IMG/VR virus record: IMGVR_UViG_3300032607_000125
Span: 1 to 64,000 of that record
Reading direction: 5' to 3' (one strand)
Length of the DNA stretch: 64,000 bases
Origin: a virus
Under the pieces are notes generated by a model, which did no database searches, was not told where the DNA came from, and worked only from the letters and a program-made list of their open reading frames with translations. This document shows positions 40,593-49,833 of the stretch, in pieces (within the stretch, counting starts at the first letter, position 1; every line of letters begins with the position of its first letter). The position numbers and the translations under genes were made by a program.

Positions 40593-40811
40593 ATGATTAA
40601 GATTGACTTTGAAATTGAAACAAACTATGGCGTATATCGTGACGCCTTACACTTACAAGATGACCATGTTTTTACAGAAGAAGAAATTCAAGCAATGAAG
40701 AATGAACGAGTTGATAATTGGATTACTGTTATCACTACGCCATCAGTTGAAATTCCAGCACCAGCAGATTTTATCGAGGTGGACGGCGTACAGTACGCAA
40801 AGGTAGTCTAA
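40593..40811 (+). CDS. Small fiber-associated hypothetical protein
   Basis: A 72-residue protein, MIKIDFEIETNYGVYRDALH followed by a FTEEEIQAMKNERVDNWITV helix and a C-terminal EVDGVQYAKVV strand. Short proteins with an EEIxxMKxxRxDNWIxxI pattern lie beside fiber genes in various phages. It lies 1 nt before the giant adhesin gene, so the two are cotranslated. No function is assigned. Confidence 0.55.
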   Translation: MIKIDFEIETNYGVYRDALHLQDDHVFTEEEIQAMKNERVDNWITVITTPSVEIPAPADFIEVDGVQYAKVV

Positions 40812-40812
40812 C

Positions 40813-43800
40813 ATGGCAGATAGATACTGGGTTGGTGGAGCAGGTACGTGGGATACAACCACTACAACAGGGTGGTCTGCCACATCTGGAGGAGCGGGTG
40901 GGGCTTCTGCTCCTACGTCTGCTGATAATGCAATCTTTGATGCAAACTCTGGACTGACGGTAGGTCTTTCTGTCACCATCACTGGCGGTGTATGTGCAAA
41001 CTTAACATACACCCCAGCAACCGCCATGACCATTGGGCGTGTGAACTTTGTAATCGTTTCATCCCTTACGGTAGCAGGAACATTCTCAACTTCCGGTACA
41101 GCAGGCAATAATCGACTTAGGATCAAAAGTCTTACCCTTGGTATTGCCACTAGCTTTGTGGTGGCTACGGCGGGTTCTATTAGTGATATTGACTTTTACG
41201 AAATCATTGTTAGCGGCGCTGCTGCTCCCATATCTGGTACTCGTCTTGGTAACGTGGTTAGCGTTCAAGGCGTAACTTTTGCAGCCCCTAAAAACGTCTA
41301 TTGGAACTTAGCAGGCGCGCAAAACTGGTCAGCTAACGGCTGGGCAGCTACGTCGGGTGGAACTCCAAACACAGATTATTTCCCCTTAGTGCAGGACACA
41401 GCAGTATTTGATAATGCAGGTAGTGTCACAGGTTCTATTGCGATGGACACCGCAGCGTTCCAGTATTTTGGCAATGTTGATATGTCAGCCCGTACATCGG
41501 CTATGACATTAACTTCAAGTGGCGGTATATTTTTATTTGGGAACTGGACTAACGGCTCAGGAACAGGAGTATCAAGTCTAAGCGCAATGCAGTGGTATGG
41601 TAGAGGAACACAAACACTTATAAGCGCAGGTAAAACATGGCCTTCTGTGTTTATCGTACTAAGTTATGGTGGAACTTTTGCTCTTGGTGATGCGCTTAAT
41701 ATTGGCGCAAATGCTTTAACAGTAACCAGCGGTAATTTTGTCACCAATGGTTATGCTGTTACAGCAAGTCAAATTTCTTCTAACACAGCAGGCCCACGAT
41801 CTATTAGCCTTGGATCAAGCACCGTTACGCTATCATCTACAGGTACGCCAATTATTTTAAGTACAAATAATGGCCTTGCCTTTAATGCTGAAACGTCCAC
41901 TATTATTTTTACAGCAACTAGTTTAACTTCTATTGATATTGGGTATGCGTATTATAATGTAACTCTACCAAACTATAATACGATACTTACTTTAACTAGT
42001 TCTAATACATTTAATAATCTTATATTTAGTATTGTTATAAATTCTTTAGTTTTACAAGCAGATCAAATAATTAATGGCAATCTTTCGCTATATGGAAGTA
42101 CAAGTACAAGTAATCGAACTACTATAAAATCCAATACTCCAGGAACTAACCGAAATATAACAATTAATAGCGCAGTAACATTAACTGATATAGATTTTCA
42201 AGATATTATCATTGCGGGTATTGCGTCTCCTATTTCCGGTACTCGATTAGGAGACGTTGGAAATAACTTAGGTATTACATTTACATCCAAGACTGTTTAT
42301 TGGAATCTTGCTGGCGCGCAAAACTGGTCAGCTAACGGCTGGGCAGCTACATCAGGTGGAACGCCCTCAGTAGTTAATTTTCCTTTGACACAAGACACCG
42401 CTGTCTTTGATAACGTGGGTTCAGTTACAGGCATAATTAGTATTAATGCTGATTACACTCTACCTACAATAGATATGTCAGCTCGTACAACTGCAATGAC
42501 GCTATCTTCTACAGTAGCCGCAAGGGTGTATGGTGATTGGATAAATGGCTCTGGTATAACACTCAGTGGCACAGGTATTTTGACGTTTTCAAAACGTACC
42601 GGAACACAGACAATCACTTCTGCAGGTAAGACGTTTACATGCGGCATTACAGTCAACACGCTTACTGGAACAGTGCAATTAGAGGGTGCTTTATCATCCA
42701 ATGCTTCAGCTGGACTTACTATTACCTCCGGCACTTTTAATGCAGTTTCATATAACGTAACAACTAACGCAGTTCAAAGTGGAGGTACCATTACTAGAAC
42801 TATTAATATGGGTTCTGGGCTATGGACGCACTCTTCTTCAGGAGGTGTATGGAATGTTATAGCTACAGGTTTGACTATAAATCAAGGCACGGCTGATATT
42901 CTACTTTCAAATACTCAAACAACCGCTAAAACTTTTGCAGGTGCGGGGTTTTCATACAACAAACTAACAATTGGTGGTTCGGGAATATCCACAACTACGT
43001 TCAGTGGCGCGAACACCTTTACTGAGCTTGCCAGCACCAAGACTGTTGCACACACGGTTGCATTAAGCACCACTGCACAGACGTTTGGTAAGTGGACAAT
43101 TACAGGTACTGTTGGAAACGTCGTTACTGTTACGGGCGCAGGAAGTCACATTATTGCAGGGCCAAGAGTAGCAGGAGTAGACTACCTAGCCCTTGGTACA
43201 ACTTCATTTGTATACACCTCATCAGGGGAGTTTTATGCGGGGGTTAATTCTACTGGCACAGGTGTAGGCGTTATTTTAACAGCCGCCCCCGCAGCAGTTA
43301 CTCGGTACTGGGTTGGTGGAACGGGTGTTTTGGATATAACAACAACGACAAATTGGTCAGATACGTCTGGAGGCGTTGGCGGATTTTCAGTACCTGTTTC
43401 TGTAGATACAGTAATTTTTGACACTCTTTCAAGTTCTACCGCATACACAGTAACTTTTACTCCGGTAGGCAATAGTAACTTTCGATTTAGTAGCCTAACA
43501 ATGGGCGCACCCATGTCTGGAAATATTACATGGGCGGGTACAGCACTTATTACAGCGCATTCAGCGATAAATTTAACTGGTGGTTCATCTCGCATAACAA
43601 GAACATATACGGGAAATATTCTACTTGGCGGTGCATCCACGGGTACATTGACAACTAATGGTGTTTCTCTTGCATCAACATCAGGAATTACTTGTACGGG
43701 TATTGGTAGTAGTTGGTCATTAGAGTCGGCATTAACTTTAGCAACAAGCCCATTAACCATATCTAGAGGGTCATTTGATACTGCGGGGTACGCTCTAACT

Positions 43801-45396
43801 GTAAACACAATAAATTTAATTGGACAAGCGCCAAGAGCACTTTTGCTAGGCGCATCTACGGTTTCAATAGCAAGCGCAACACCTCTTAGTTTAACCACAA
43901 CGGGATCAACGCTTAATGCAGGGACATCCACAATTAGTTTAACTAATGCAGCTCCAGCATTTACAGGTGCTGGATTTACATATTACAACGTAACTTATAC
44001 GGTAGCAAACACAACAGGACTTAACGTAACCGGCGCAAACACGTTTAACAATCTGACATTTACGGGTGGAACTACTGGAGTCAAGATAGTATCGTTTGCA
44101 GCAGATCAAACATTTACAGGTGCATTAACTACAACTGGTACAACCGCTATTGCACGTATTACAGTAAGCTCAGATATTGTGGGTACAGCTCGCACGTTCA
44201 CAACTAACAGCACAGCGTCTATCTCAGACATAGACTTCCAAGACATTGCAGTAGTTGGCACAGCAGCGCCTATTTCGGGGACTCGCTTAGGTGATCTTGG
44301 AGGAAACTCTGGTATTACCTTGACAGCTAAAACGGTTTACTGGAACTTAGCTGGTGCTCAAAACTGGAATGCTACTGGGTGGGCTGCTACATCGGGTGGG
44401 TCACCTGCAATATCTAATTTCCCACTAGCGCAAGATATTGCCGTCTTTGATAATACGGGGTCAGTGACAGGCACTATTGCTTTTGTCACGGGTTACGCAT
44501 ACCCCACCATAGATATGCGTGCCAGAACCGCGGCAATGACCTTGGCTACCGTAGCATCAGCTATTTATGGTGACTGGATAAACGGTTCTGGCACAACATT
44601 ATCTGGTACAGCTACTCTGACGTTTGCCAAGCGTGGAACTCAGACTATTACTCCTGCTGGTAAACCCTTTACGCAGTCTATTAACATAAACTCTATTAAT
44701 GGAACAGTAAGGCTGTTAGCAGACACTGTTAGCAACCGCACTGGGGCAGGCGCAATCGTACTGACTAACGGCACGTTAGATTTAAACGGGTACACCCTGT
44801 ACCAAAATTCAACAGGTGGTAGTTTTATTACTGCGGCGGGAACTAAGACACTACTGTTCAACGGCGGTACTGTTTCAATATTTTCAGCATTAACAATAGG
44901 CTTTAACAACGCAGCGCCTACAGGTCTTACAGTATTAGCTGGTTCTGCGCCGGGGACAATTGTTTGTACCTTCGGCACTACAACTTTTGCTGGGGGAGGC
45001 TCAGTTTGGCCTTGTACGCTTAGAAAAACAGCTAGTGGTACTTTTACAATTACAGGCAATAATACATTTTTAGGTATAGATAGTACTTATATAGGCGCAT
45101 CAACAATTGCCCTTGGATCAACAATTCAAACAGTTGGCACATGGACAGCAGCGGGTACAGCAGGTAACTTGTTAACCGTATCAGGAGCTTCCGCAGCAGC
45201 ACCTGCATATCTTGTTTTAACTGGCGTTAGTCCTGTCAATGTTGACTACTTAAATATCAGTAACGTACGCGTTACACCACTTTCTAATAAGTGGTACGCC
45301 GGAGCTAATTCTATCAACAATGGATCGCTGGGTTGGATATTCACTACTGCTGTAATAGTAGCATCGGTCGTTTCAACATTCTTCTTAATGTTTTAA
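40813..45396 (+). CDS. Giant repeat adhesin or fiber (1527 residues)
   Basis: A 1527-residue Ser/Thr/Gly-rich beta protein. A RYWVGGAGTWDTTTTTGWSA-type unit occurs at the N-terminus and again at about residue 830 (RYWVGGTGVLDITTTTNWSD). A unit with VYWNLAGAQNWSANGWAATS and QDTAVFDNxGSVTGxI recurs three times (about residues 160, 495, 1175), each preceded by SDIDFxxIxVxGxAxPISGTRLG. The last 20 residues are strongly hydrophobic (TTAVIVASVVSTFFLMF), unusual for a fiber. By eye it is richer in G and C than its neighbours, suggesting acquisition from another source. A host-binding role is inferred from size, repeats and position. Confidence 0.7.
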   Translation: MADRYWVGGAGTWDTTTTTGWSATSGGAGGASAPTSADNAIFDANSGLTVGLSVTITGGVCANLTYTPATAMTIGRVNFVIVSSLTVAGTFSTSGTAGNNRLRIKSLTLGIATSFVVATAGSISDIDFYEIIVSGAAAPISGTRLGNVVSVQGVTFAAPKNVYWNLAGAQNWSANGWAATSGGTPNTDYFPLVQDTAVFDNAGSVTGSIAMDTAAFQYFGNVDMSARTSAMTLTSSGGIFLFGNWTNGSGTGVSSLSAMQWYGRGTQTLISAGKTWPSVFIVLSYGGTFALGDALNIGANALTVTSGNFVTNGYAVTASQISSNTAGPRSISLGSSTVTLSSTGTPIILSTNNGLAFNAETSTIIFTATSLTSIDIGYAYYNVTLPNYNTILTLTSSNTFNNLIFSIVINSLVLQADQIINGNLSLYGSTSTSNRTTIKSNTPGTNRNITINSAVTLTDIDFQDIIIAGIASPISGTRLGDVGNNLGITFTSKTVYWNLAGAQNWSANGWAATSGGTPSVVNFPLTQDTAVFDNVGSVTGIISINADYTLPTIDMSARTTAMTLSSTVAARVYGDWINGSGITLSGTGILTFSKRTGTQTITSAGKTFTCGITVNTLTGTVQLEGALSSNASAGLTITSGTFNAVSYNVTTNAVQSGGTITRTINMGSGLWTHSSSGGVWNVIATGLTINQGTADILLSNTQTTAKTFAGAGFSYNKLTIGGSGISTTTFSGANTFTELASTKTVAHTVALSTTAQTFGKWTITGTVGNVVTVTGAGSHIIAGPRVAGVDYLALGTTSFVYTSSGEFYAGVNSTGTGVGVILTAAPAAVTRYWVGGTGVLDITTTTNWSDTSGGVGGFSVPVSVDTVIFDTLSSSTAYTVTFTPVGNSNFRFSSLTMGAPMSGNITWAGTALITAHSAINLTGGSSRITRTYTGNILLGGASTGTLTTNGVSLASTSGITCTGIGSSWSLESALTLATSPLTISRGSFDTAGYALTVNTINLIGQAPRALLLGASTVSIASATPLSLTTTGSTLNAGTSTISLTNAAPAFTGAGFTYYNVTYTVANTTGLNVTGANTFNNLTFTGGTTGVKIVSFAADQTFTGALTTTGTTAIARITVSSDIVGTARTFTTNSTASISDIDFQDIAVVGTAAPISGTRLGDLGGNSGITLTAKTVYWNLAGAQNWNATGWAATSGGSPAISNFPLAQDIAVFDNTGSVTGTIAFVTGYAYPTIDMRARTAAMTLATVASAIYGDWINGSGTTLSGTATLTFAKRGTQTITPAGKPFTQSININSINGTVRLLADTVSNRTGAGAIVLTNGTLDLNGYTLYQNSTGGSFITAAGTKTLLFNGGTVSIFSALTIGFNNAAPTGLTVLAGSAPGTIVCTFGTTTFAGGGSVWPCTLRKTASGTFTITGNNTFLGIDSTYIGASTIALGSTIQTVGTWTAAGTAGNLLTVSGASAAAPAYLVLTGVSPVNVDYLNISNVRVTPLSNKWYAGANSINNGSLGWIFTTAVIVASVVSTFFLMF
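41314..41351 (+). repeat. 38-bp direct repeat, copy 1 (in giant adhesin)
   Basis: GGCGCGCAAAACTGGTCAGC and the next 18 bases are identical to 42313-42350, 999 bp downstream. Both encode GAQNWSANGWAAT. A third, diverged copy lies near 44354. Confidence 0.8.
42313..42350 (+). repeat. 38-bp direct repeat, copy 2 (in giant adhesin)
   Basis: Identical to 41314-41351. The 999-bp distance is divisible by three, so recombination between copies would keep the frame and remove or add 333 residues. Confidence 0.8.
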
Positions 45397-45400
45397 GATT

Positions 45401-45408
45401 TATAAATA
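45401..45408 (+). promoter_or_regulatory. Late promoter for the neck-packaging operon
   Basis: A perfect TATAAATA in the 31-bp gap before gp13, with TAGGAGAAGAC providing a good ribosome site. It should drive gp13 through gp17 with gp55-gp33 polymerase. Confidence 0.75.
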
Positions 45409-45427
45409 GATTATAATAGGAGAAGAC

Positions 45428-46168
45428 ATGGCCGTAACATCAAGATCTAGTTTAATAACATATTGCTTAAGAGCTCTTGGCGAGCCCGTTGTCGAAATTA
45501 ATATTGATGAAGGCCAAGTTGAAGATCGTGTAGACGAAGCAATTGAATACTTTCGACAGTACCACTTTGACGGTATTGAAAAAGTATATCTAAAGCACGA
45601 AATTACTCAAGAAAATATTGATAACAAATACATTGAAGTCCCCGATCTAATCTATGGTATCACTAAGGTATATCCAATCGCATCTGGAACTTCTACATCA
45701 AAGTCTATCTTTGACTTACAATATCAATTGCGGTTAAACGATCTATATGATCTAACATCTACGTCAGTAATGTATTACACTCAAGTAATGAGTCACCTAG
45801 CATTACTTGATTTAACACTTAATGGTCATCCACTGTATCGGTTTAACCGATTAAGTAATAAGCTTTATATTGACATGGCGTGGAAAGAAAAGATGGGTCT
45901 TGGTAACTTTATTCTAGTTGAGTGTTATCGAGCGATGGATCCAGAAACTGCGACTAGAATGTACAATGAAACTTGGCTTAAGCACTATACTACCGCATTG
46001 ATTAAGAAACAGTGGGCAATCAATCTTAAGAAATTCTCTGGCATGCAATTACCAGGTGGAGTATCAATCGATGGGCCTGCACTATATGCGGAAGCTATGA
46101 CAGAGATTAAAGACCTTGAAGATGAGATGCTGAATAAATCGGCACCCCTCGAATTTTTTCTTGGCTGA
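45428..46168 (+). CDS. 13: Neck protein gp13
   Basis: A 246-residue protein (T4 gp13 is 309) starting MAVTSRSSLITYCLRALGEP and continuing VVEINIDEGQVEDRVDEAIE, YFRQYHFDGIEKVYLKHEIT, the conserved start of marine T4-type gp13. The C-terminal half has WKEKMGLGNFILVECYRAMD and KKQWAINLKKFSGMQLPGG. gp13 and gp14 close the portal after packaging and form the head-tail neck. AGGAGA precedes the ATG. Confidence 0.88.
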   Translation: MAVTSRSSLITYCLRALGEPVVEINIDEGQVEDRVDEAIEYFRQYHFDGIEKVYLKHEITQENIDNKYIEVPDLIYGITKVYPIASGTSTSKSIFDLQYQLRLNDLYDLTSTSVMYYTQVMSHLALLDLTLNGHPLYRFNRLSNKLYIDMAWKEKMGLGNFILVECYRAMDPETATRMYNETWLKHYTTALIKKQWAINLKKFSGMQLPGGVSIDGPALYAEAMTEIKDLEDEMLNKSAPLEFFLG

Positions 46169-46172
46169 AATT

Positions 46173-46772
46173 ATGGATAAGTATCAAAAATGGTATAACG
46201 CTCTAATAGATAATGCTAAAAAAAGAGCATGGGTAAAAAAGACTGCGCCATGCTATGTTGAAAGACACCACATTATTCCAAAATCTCTAGGTGGATCAAA
46301 TGATTCTAATAATTTAGTTTTTCTAACAGCAAGAGAACATTGTGTAGCGCATTTGATGTTGTGCAGATTTGGCAATAAGAATCAAATGATTAATGCTTTG
46401 CAAAGATTTATGTCATCAAATAAAACGGTATCTAGCATTTTATATGAAAGTTGTAAAAAACAATTTTCTATTATGATAAGCGAAAGATTAAAAGGCAATA
46501 AACATAGATTAGGTAAAATCGATTCTATAGAAACTCGTAAAAAGAAAAGTGTGCTTGGAAAGGGTGGTACTTGGAAAAGAACTGATGAACATAGAAGACA
46601 ATGTTCTGAAAGAGCTACTAAGAGAGCATACGAAAACAATCCTATGAATAGTGAAGAATCTAGAAAAAAAGTTGCTTTAAGTAAAATTGGTAGAAAGAAA
46701 TATATCAATCAATTAACTGGAGAAAGTAAAATGTTTTTACCTGGAACAGAGTTAATAGGTTGGAGTCGTTAA
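46173..46772 (+). CDS. HNH homing endonuclease between gp13 and gp14
   Basis: A 199-residue free-standing endonuclease from the ATG at 46173; a TTG at 46161 overlapping the gp13 end would add four residues. The HNH core is ERHHIIPKSLGGSNDSNNLV with LTAREHCVAHLML, that is H-H, N, N and H as metal and catalytic residues. The C-terminal part (NPMNSEESRKKVALSKIGRK, then a YINQLTGESKMFLPG strand) looks like a DNA-binding NUMOD-type module. Such genes sit between conserved phage genes, cut genomes lacking them and spread by repair. gp14 begins 1 nt after its stop, so it is inserted into the neck operon. Confidence 0.9.
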   Translation: MDKYQKWYNALIDNAKKRAWVKKTAPCYVERHHIIPKSLGGSNDSNNLVFLTAREHCVAHLMLCRFGNKNQMINALQRFMSSNKTVSSILYESCKKQFSIMISERLKGNKHRLGKIDSIETRKKKSVLGKGGTWKRTDEHRRQCSERATKRAYENNPMNSEESRKKVALSKIGRKKYINQLTGESKMFLPGTELIGWSR

Positions 46773-46773
46773 T

Positions 46774-47421
46774 ATGCCAAATGTATATTTTTCACATGGT
46801 ACTCGTAATGAACAGTATCTTCTAGAAGATCTAATCGTAGAGTCTATCTCTATCTGGGGCCAGGAATTCTATTATATTCCTAGAACACTAGTTGCTAAAG
46901 ACGAGATCCTTGGCGAAGATCGCCTATCTAAATTTAAAAGCGCGTATCCAATTGATATGTACTTAGAATCAGTTGACGGGTTTGAAGGTCAGGGCGCATT
47001 CATTCAAAAGTTTGGTCTAATGATGGAACAATCTGCGACACTAACTGTCGCTCGTCGCACATGGGAAAGAGTAGTTGGAAAACATGGAAGCACTATACTT
47101 CCAAACAGACCATGTGAAGGCGATCTATTATACTTTCCGCTGACTAAAGGTCTATTTGAAATTAAGTTTGTTGATCATCAGGATCCATTCTATCAACTGA
47201 AGAAGCTTTATGTTTATAAGCTTCAGGTGGAACTATTTCAGTATGCTTCTGAGAAGATGGAAACTGGAATTCCAGCGATTGACATATTTGAAACTCTTAA
47301 GACTATGGATACTACACTACAACCTAACATTGATGTTGTAGATTCATATGGCGATAACAATAAGTTTAAAGCTGAAGCAACTGCCGTAGTCTTTGACACA
47401 AACAATCCATTCGGCGAATAA
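46774..47421 (+). CDS. 14: Neck protein gp14
   Basis: A 215-residue protein (T4 gp14 is 256) with the family pattern YFSHGTRNEQYLLEDLIVES, YYIPRTLVAKDEILGED, FIQKFGLMMEQSATLTVARR and CEGDLLYFPLTKGLFEIKFV. It works with gp13 to seal the filled head. The gene starts 1 nt after the HNH endonuclease and the gp15 ATG follows after 1 nt. Confidence 0.9.
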   Translation: MPNVYFSHGTRNEQYLLEDLIVESISIWGQEFYYIPRTLVAKDEILGEDRLSKFKSAYPIDMYLESVDGFEGQGAFIQKFGLMMEQSATLTVARRTWERVVGKHGSTILPNRPCEGDLLYFPLTKGLFEIKFVDHQDPFYQLKKLYVYKLQVELFQYASEKMETGIPAIDIFETLKTMDTTLQPNIDVVDSYGDNNKFKAEATAVVFDTNNPFGE

Positions 47422-47422
47422 T

Positions 47423-48157
47423 ATGTTAAATAACAATATTTTCTATCATGCAATTACGCGTAAAGTTATAGTTGCATTTGGCAGTTTGTTTAGTGACATC
47501 CGTATTGAACGTAAAAAAGATGGTGATGTAGTTCAAACATTAGCAGTCCCAGTTGCATATGCACCAAAGGAAAAATGGCTTATCCGCATTGAACAAGATC
47601 CAATGCTAGAGAATCATACTTATACTACACTTCCAAGGTTATCATTTGAAATAACTGGACTAAACTATGATGCTTCACGCAAGACAAATAGAATGAGTCA
47701 TATTGCAGTCAATGATGCAAATGGAAATAATAGTAAATTATATGCTCCAGTTCCATACAATATAGACATATCGCTATATGCTTTGACAAAGACTCAAGAA
47801 GATGGATTACAAATCATTGAACAGATTCTTCCATACTTTACACCAGAATATACATTATCACTTAATGCTATTCCCAATAGCGATATTATAATGGATGTGC
47901 CAATTATTTTAGATAGCGTATCAATACAAGATGATTATGATGGTGATTTTGCAACTAGAAGATTTGTTACTTACACTATGAATTTTACTTTGAAGTGTAA
48001 CTTCTATGGTCCATTGACTGAAGGTAAGCTTATTACTAAGACATTCGTTGATCTTAATACTATCAATCTTACTCTTGATGCACTAGTTGCCAACAACGAT
48101 GGTGTTGGCAATCCAATAGATGGATCCAAAACTAATGTATGGACTGAAAAACCATAG
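47423..48157 (+). CDS. 15: Tail sheath stabilizer / terminator gp15
   Basis: The frame is open from 47393 but the ATG at 47423, 1 nt after gp14, gives the expected 244-residue gp15 (T4: 272). It starts MLNNNIFYHAITRKVIVAFG, then SLFSDIRIERK, and includes LPRLSFEITGLNYDASRKTN and a late MNFTLKCNFYGPLTEGKLIT. gp15 forms the hexamer at the tail top that ends the tube and sheath and joins the neck. Confidence 0.9.
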   Translation: MLNNNIFYHAITRKVIVAFGSLFSDIRIERKKDGDVVQTLAVPVAYAPKEKWLIRIEQDPMLENHTYTTLPRLSFEITGLNYDASRKTNRMSHIAVNDANGNNSKLYAPVPYNIDISLYALTKTQEDGLQIIEQILPYFTPEYTLSLNAIPNSDIIMDVPIILDSVSIQDDYDGDFATRRFVTYTMNFTLKCNFYGPLTEGKLITKTFVDLNTINLTLDALVANNDGVGNPIDGSKTNVWTEKP

Positions 48158-48173
48158 TACTATTATACCATAC

Positions 48174-49766
48174 ATGACAGAAAACCTAAAATCTTATAAT
48201 TCTAATTCGGGACTTAAAGCGGCAGGCCAAATTATTGGCTTTAGTAAAGAACAACTTCAAGAATATTTGAAGTGCGCTGAAGATCCAATTTATTTTATCA
48301 ATAATTATTGCATGATCGTATCACTCGATCAAGGCTTAATTCCATTTAAATTATACCCGTGTCAAGTAAATAAGATAAACATCATCCATAATAATCGTAA
48401 GGTTATTCTAATGGAAGGTCGTCAGCAAGGTAAGACTACATCTTCAGCAGCATACATCCTTTGGTACACTATATTTCAAACTAGTAAGACAGTAGCTATC
48501 CTTGCGAATAAAGCAACCGCAGCTCGTGAGGTATTAAATCGTTACCAATTAATGTATGAAAATCTTCCACTTTGGATGCAACAGGGTGTTACCACATGGA
48601 ACAAAGGCGATATCGAATTAGAGAATGGTTCTAAAGTATTCACTGCTGCAACATCAGCATCTGGTATTCGTGGTAAGTCTGTTAACATGTTGTATGTTGA
48701 CGAAACTGCGATCATCCCAAACACTGTTGCCGATCAGTTCTTTGCTTCAGTATACCCAACAATTTCAGCCGGTGATACTACGAAGATCTTATTAAGTTCT
48801 ACTCCTTTGGGATATAACCACTTTTGGAAATTCTGGAACGATGCAGAGAATGACCGCAATGGGTTCGTTCCATTGTTTATTCCATATACAGATATTCCAG
48901 GTAGAGACGCAGCATGGGCTAATGAACAACATAGATTACTCGGTGATCTTAAATTTAATCAAGAAGTATTATGTACTTTCCTTGGTTCAAGTTTAACATT
49001 GATTGGTTCAAACACAATCTCACAAATGTCTCCGGGAAGAATAATATATAGTAAAGACGGATTTGATGTCTATGAAAAACCGATGGTTGGTTGCGTATAT
49101 GCACTGGTTGCAGACACCGCAAAAGGCGTTGGTGGAGATTATTCTGCATTCGTAGTTATAGATATGACAGAACTTCCATATAGACTAGTTGCCAAGTATA
49201 AAGACAATAGGATTAGTCCTATGTTGTATCCTTCGATTATAAATAAAGTTGGAAAAGAATATAATACTGCATACGTTCTTATTGAGATTAACTCTTCAGA
49301 ACAAGTTGCTGATATTCTATACAGCGAATATGAATATGACAATGTTGTTATGGTCAATAGAAGTGGCGATGGACAGACAATATCGGGTGGCTTTGGTGGC
49401 GGAAAAACTCAATTGGGGGTTATAACCGACAAGAGAGTCAAACGAATTGGATGTTCTAATTTTAAAGCTCTCGTTGAAGAAAAACGATTATTGATTCCCG
49501 ATGCCGATGTTATATCTGAAATTTCTACATTTATTCAAGTAAAGAATAGTTATGAAGCAGATGAAGGTTATCATGATGATCTAGTTATGCCTTTAGTATT
49601 GTTTTCGTGGGCAACTAGTAGTCAATACTTTAAGGATCTTAGTAATATCAACATTAGACAAGTGATGTATGAAAACCAAATGAAACAAATTGAATCGGAC
49701 TTAACTCCATTTGGTTTTCTAGATGATGGACAAACAAGAGAAGATGGCCTAATGGCTAACTTCTAA
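48174..49766 (+). CDS. 17: Large terminase gp17 (packaging ATPase-nuclease)
   Basis: The start used is ATG 48174 (530 residues); ATG 48120 in the same frame would overlap gp15 by 38 nt. Motifs in order: adenine motif YPCQ (61-64), Walker A GRQQGKTT (82-89), Walker B MLYVDE (172-177) with catalytic Glu177, coupling motif LLSSTP, and the RNase-H-like nuclease with VADTAKGVGGDYSAF, EINSSEQVADIL and YEADEGYHDDLVM acidic clusters. gp17 drives DNA into the prohead and makes the cuts. The ribosome site is weak, so the exact start is uncertain. T4 gp17 is 610 residues. Confidence 0.94.
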   Translation: MTENLKSYNSNSGLKAAGQIIGFSKEQLQEYLKCAEDPIYFINNYCMIVSLDQGLIPFKLYPCQVNKINIIHNNRKVILMEGRQQGKTTSSAAYILWYTIFQTSKTVAILANKATAAREVLNRYQLMYENLPLWMQQGVTTWNKGDIELENGSKVFTAATSASGIRGKSVNMLYVDETAIIPNTVADQFFASVYPTISAGDTTKILLSSTPLGYNHFWKFWNDAENDRNGFVPLFIPYTDIPGRDAAWANEQHRLLGDLKFNQEVLCTFLGSSLTLIGSNTISQMSPGRIIYSKDGFDVYEKPMVGCVYALVADTAKGVGGDYSAFVVIDMTELPYRLVAKYKDNRISPMLYPSIINKVGKEYNTAYVLIEINSSEQVADILYSEYEYDNVVMVNRSGDGQTISGGFGGGKTQLGVITDKRVKRIGCSNFKALVEEKRLLIPDADVISEISTFIQVKNSYEADEGYHDDLVMPLVLFSWATSSQYFKDLSNINIRQVMYENQMKQIESDLTPFGFLDDGQTREDGLMANF

Positions 49767-49777
49767 AATCGACTATA

Positions 49778-49785
49778 TATAAATA
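49778..49785 (+). promoter_or_regulatory. Late promoter for tail sheath gp18
   Basis: A perfect TATAAATA in the 67-bp gap between gp17 and gp18, followed by CTCAAGGAGAATCGC as ribosome site before the ATG at 49834. Confidence 0.75.
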
Positions 49786-49833
49786 AAGATAGACAAAGTT
49801 CTAATTTATTAATAACTCTCAAGGAGAATCGCA

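Noticed and set aside
43233-43931. 232-codon minus-strand frame inside the giant adhesin
   Set aside because: Same type of Val/Pro-rich shadow; no promoter, ribosome site or recognisable domain.
48155-48172. TATAAT-like box (minus strand) near the gp17 start
   Set aside because: The -10 matches the class (ATGGTATAAT) but the sequence 17 nt upstream on that strand is TTTAGG, not TGTACA, and no minus gene follows.
48120-48173. Upstream ATG for gp17
   Set aside because: It would overlap gp15 by 38 nt in another frame and has no ribosome site; 48174 is more plausible, though also weak.
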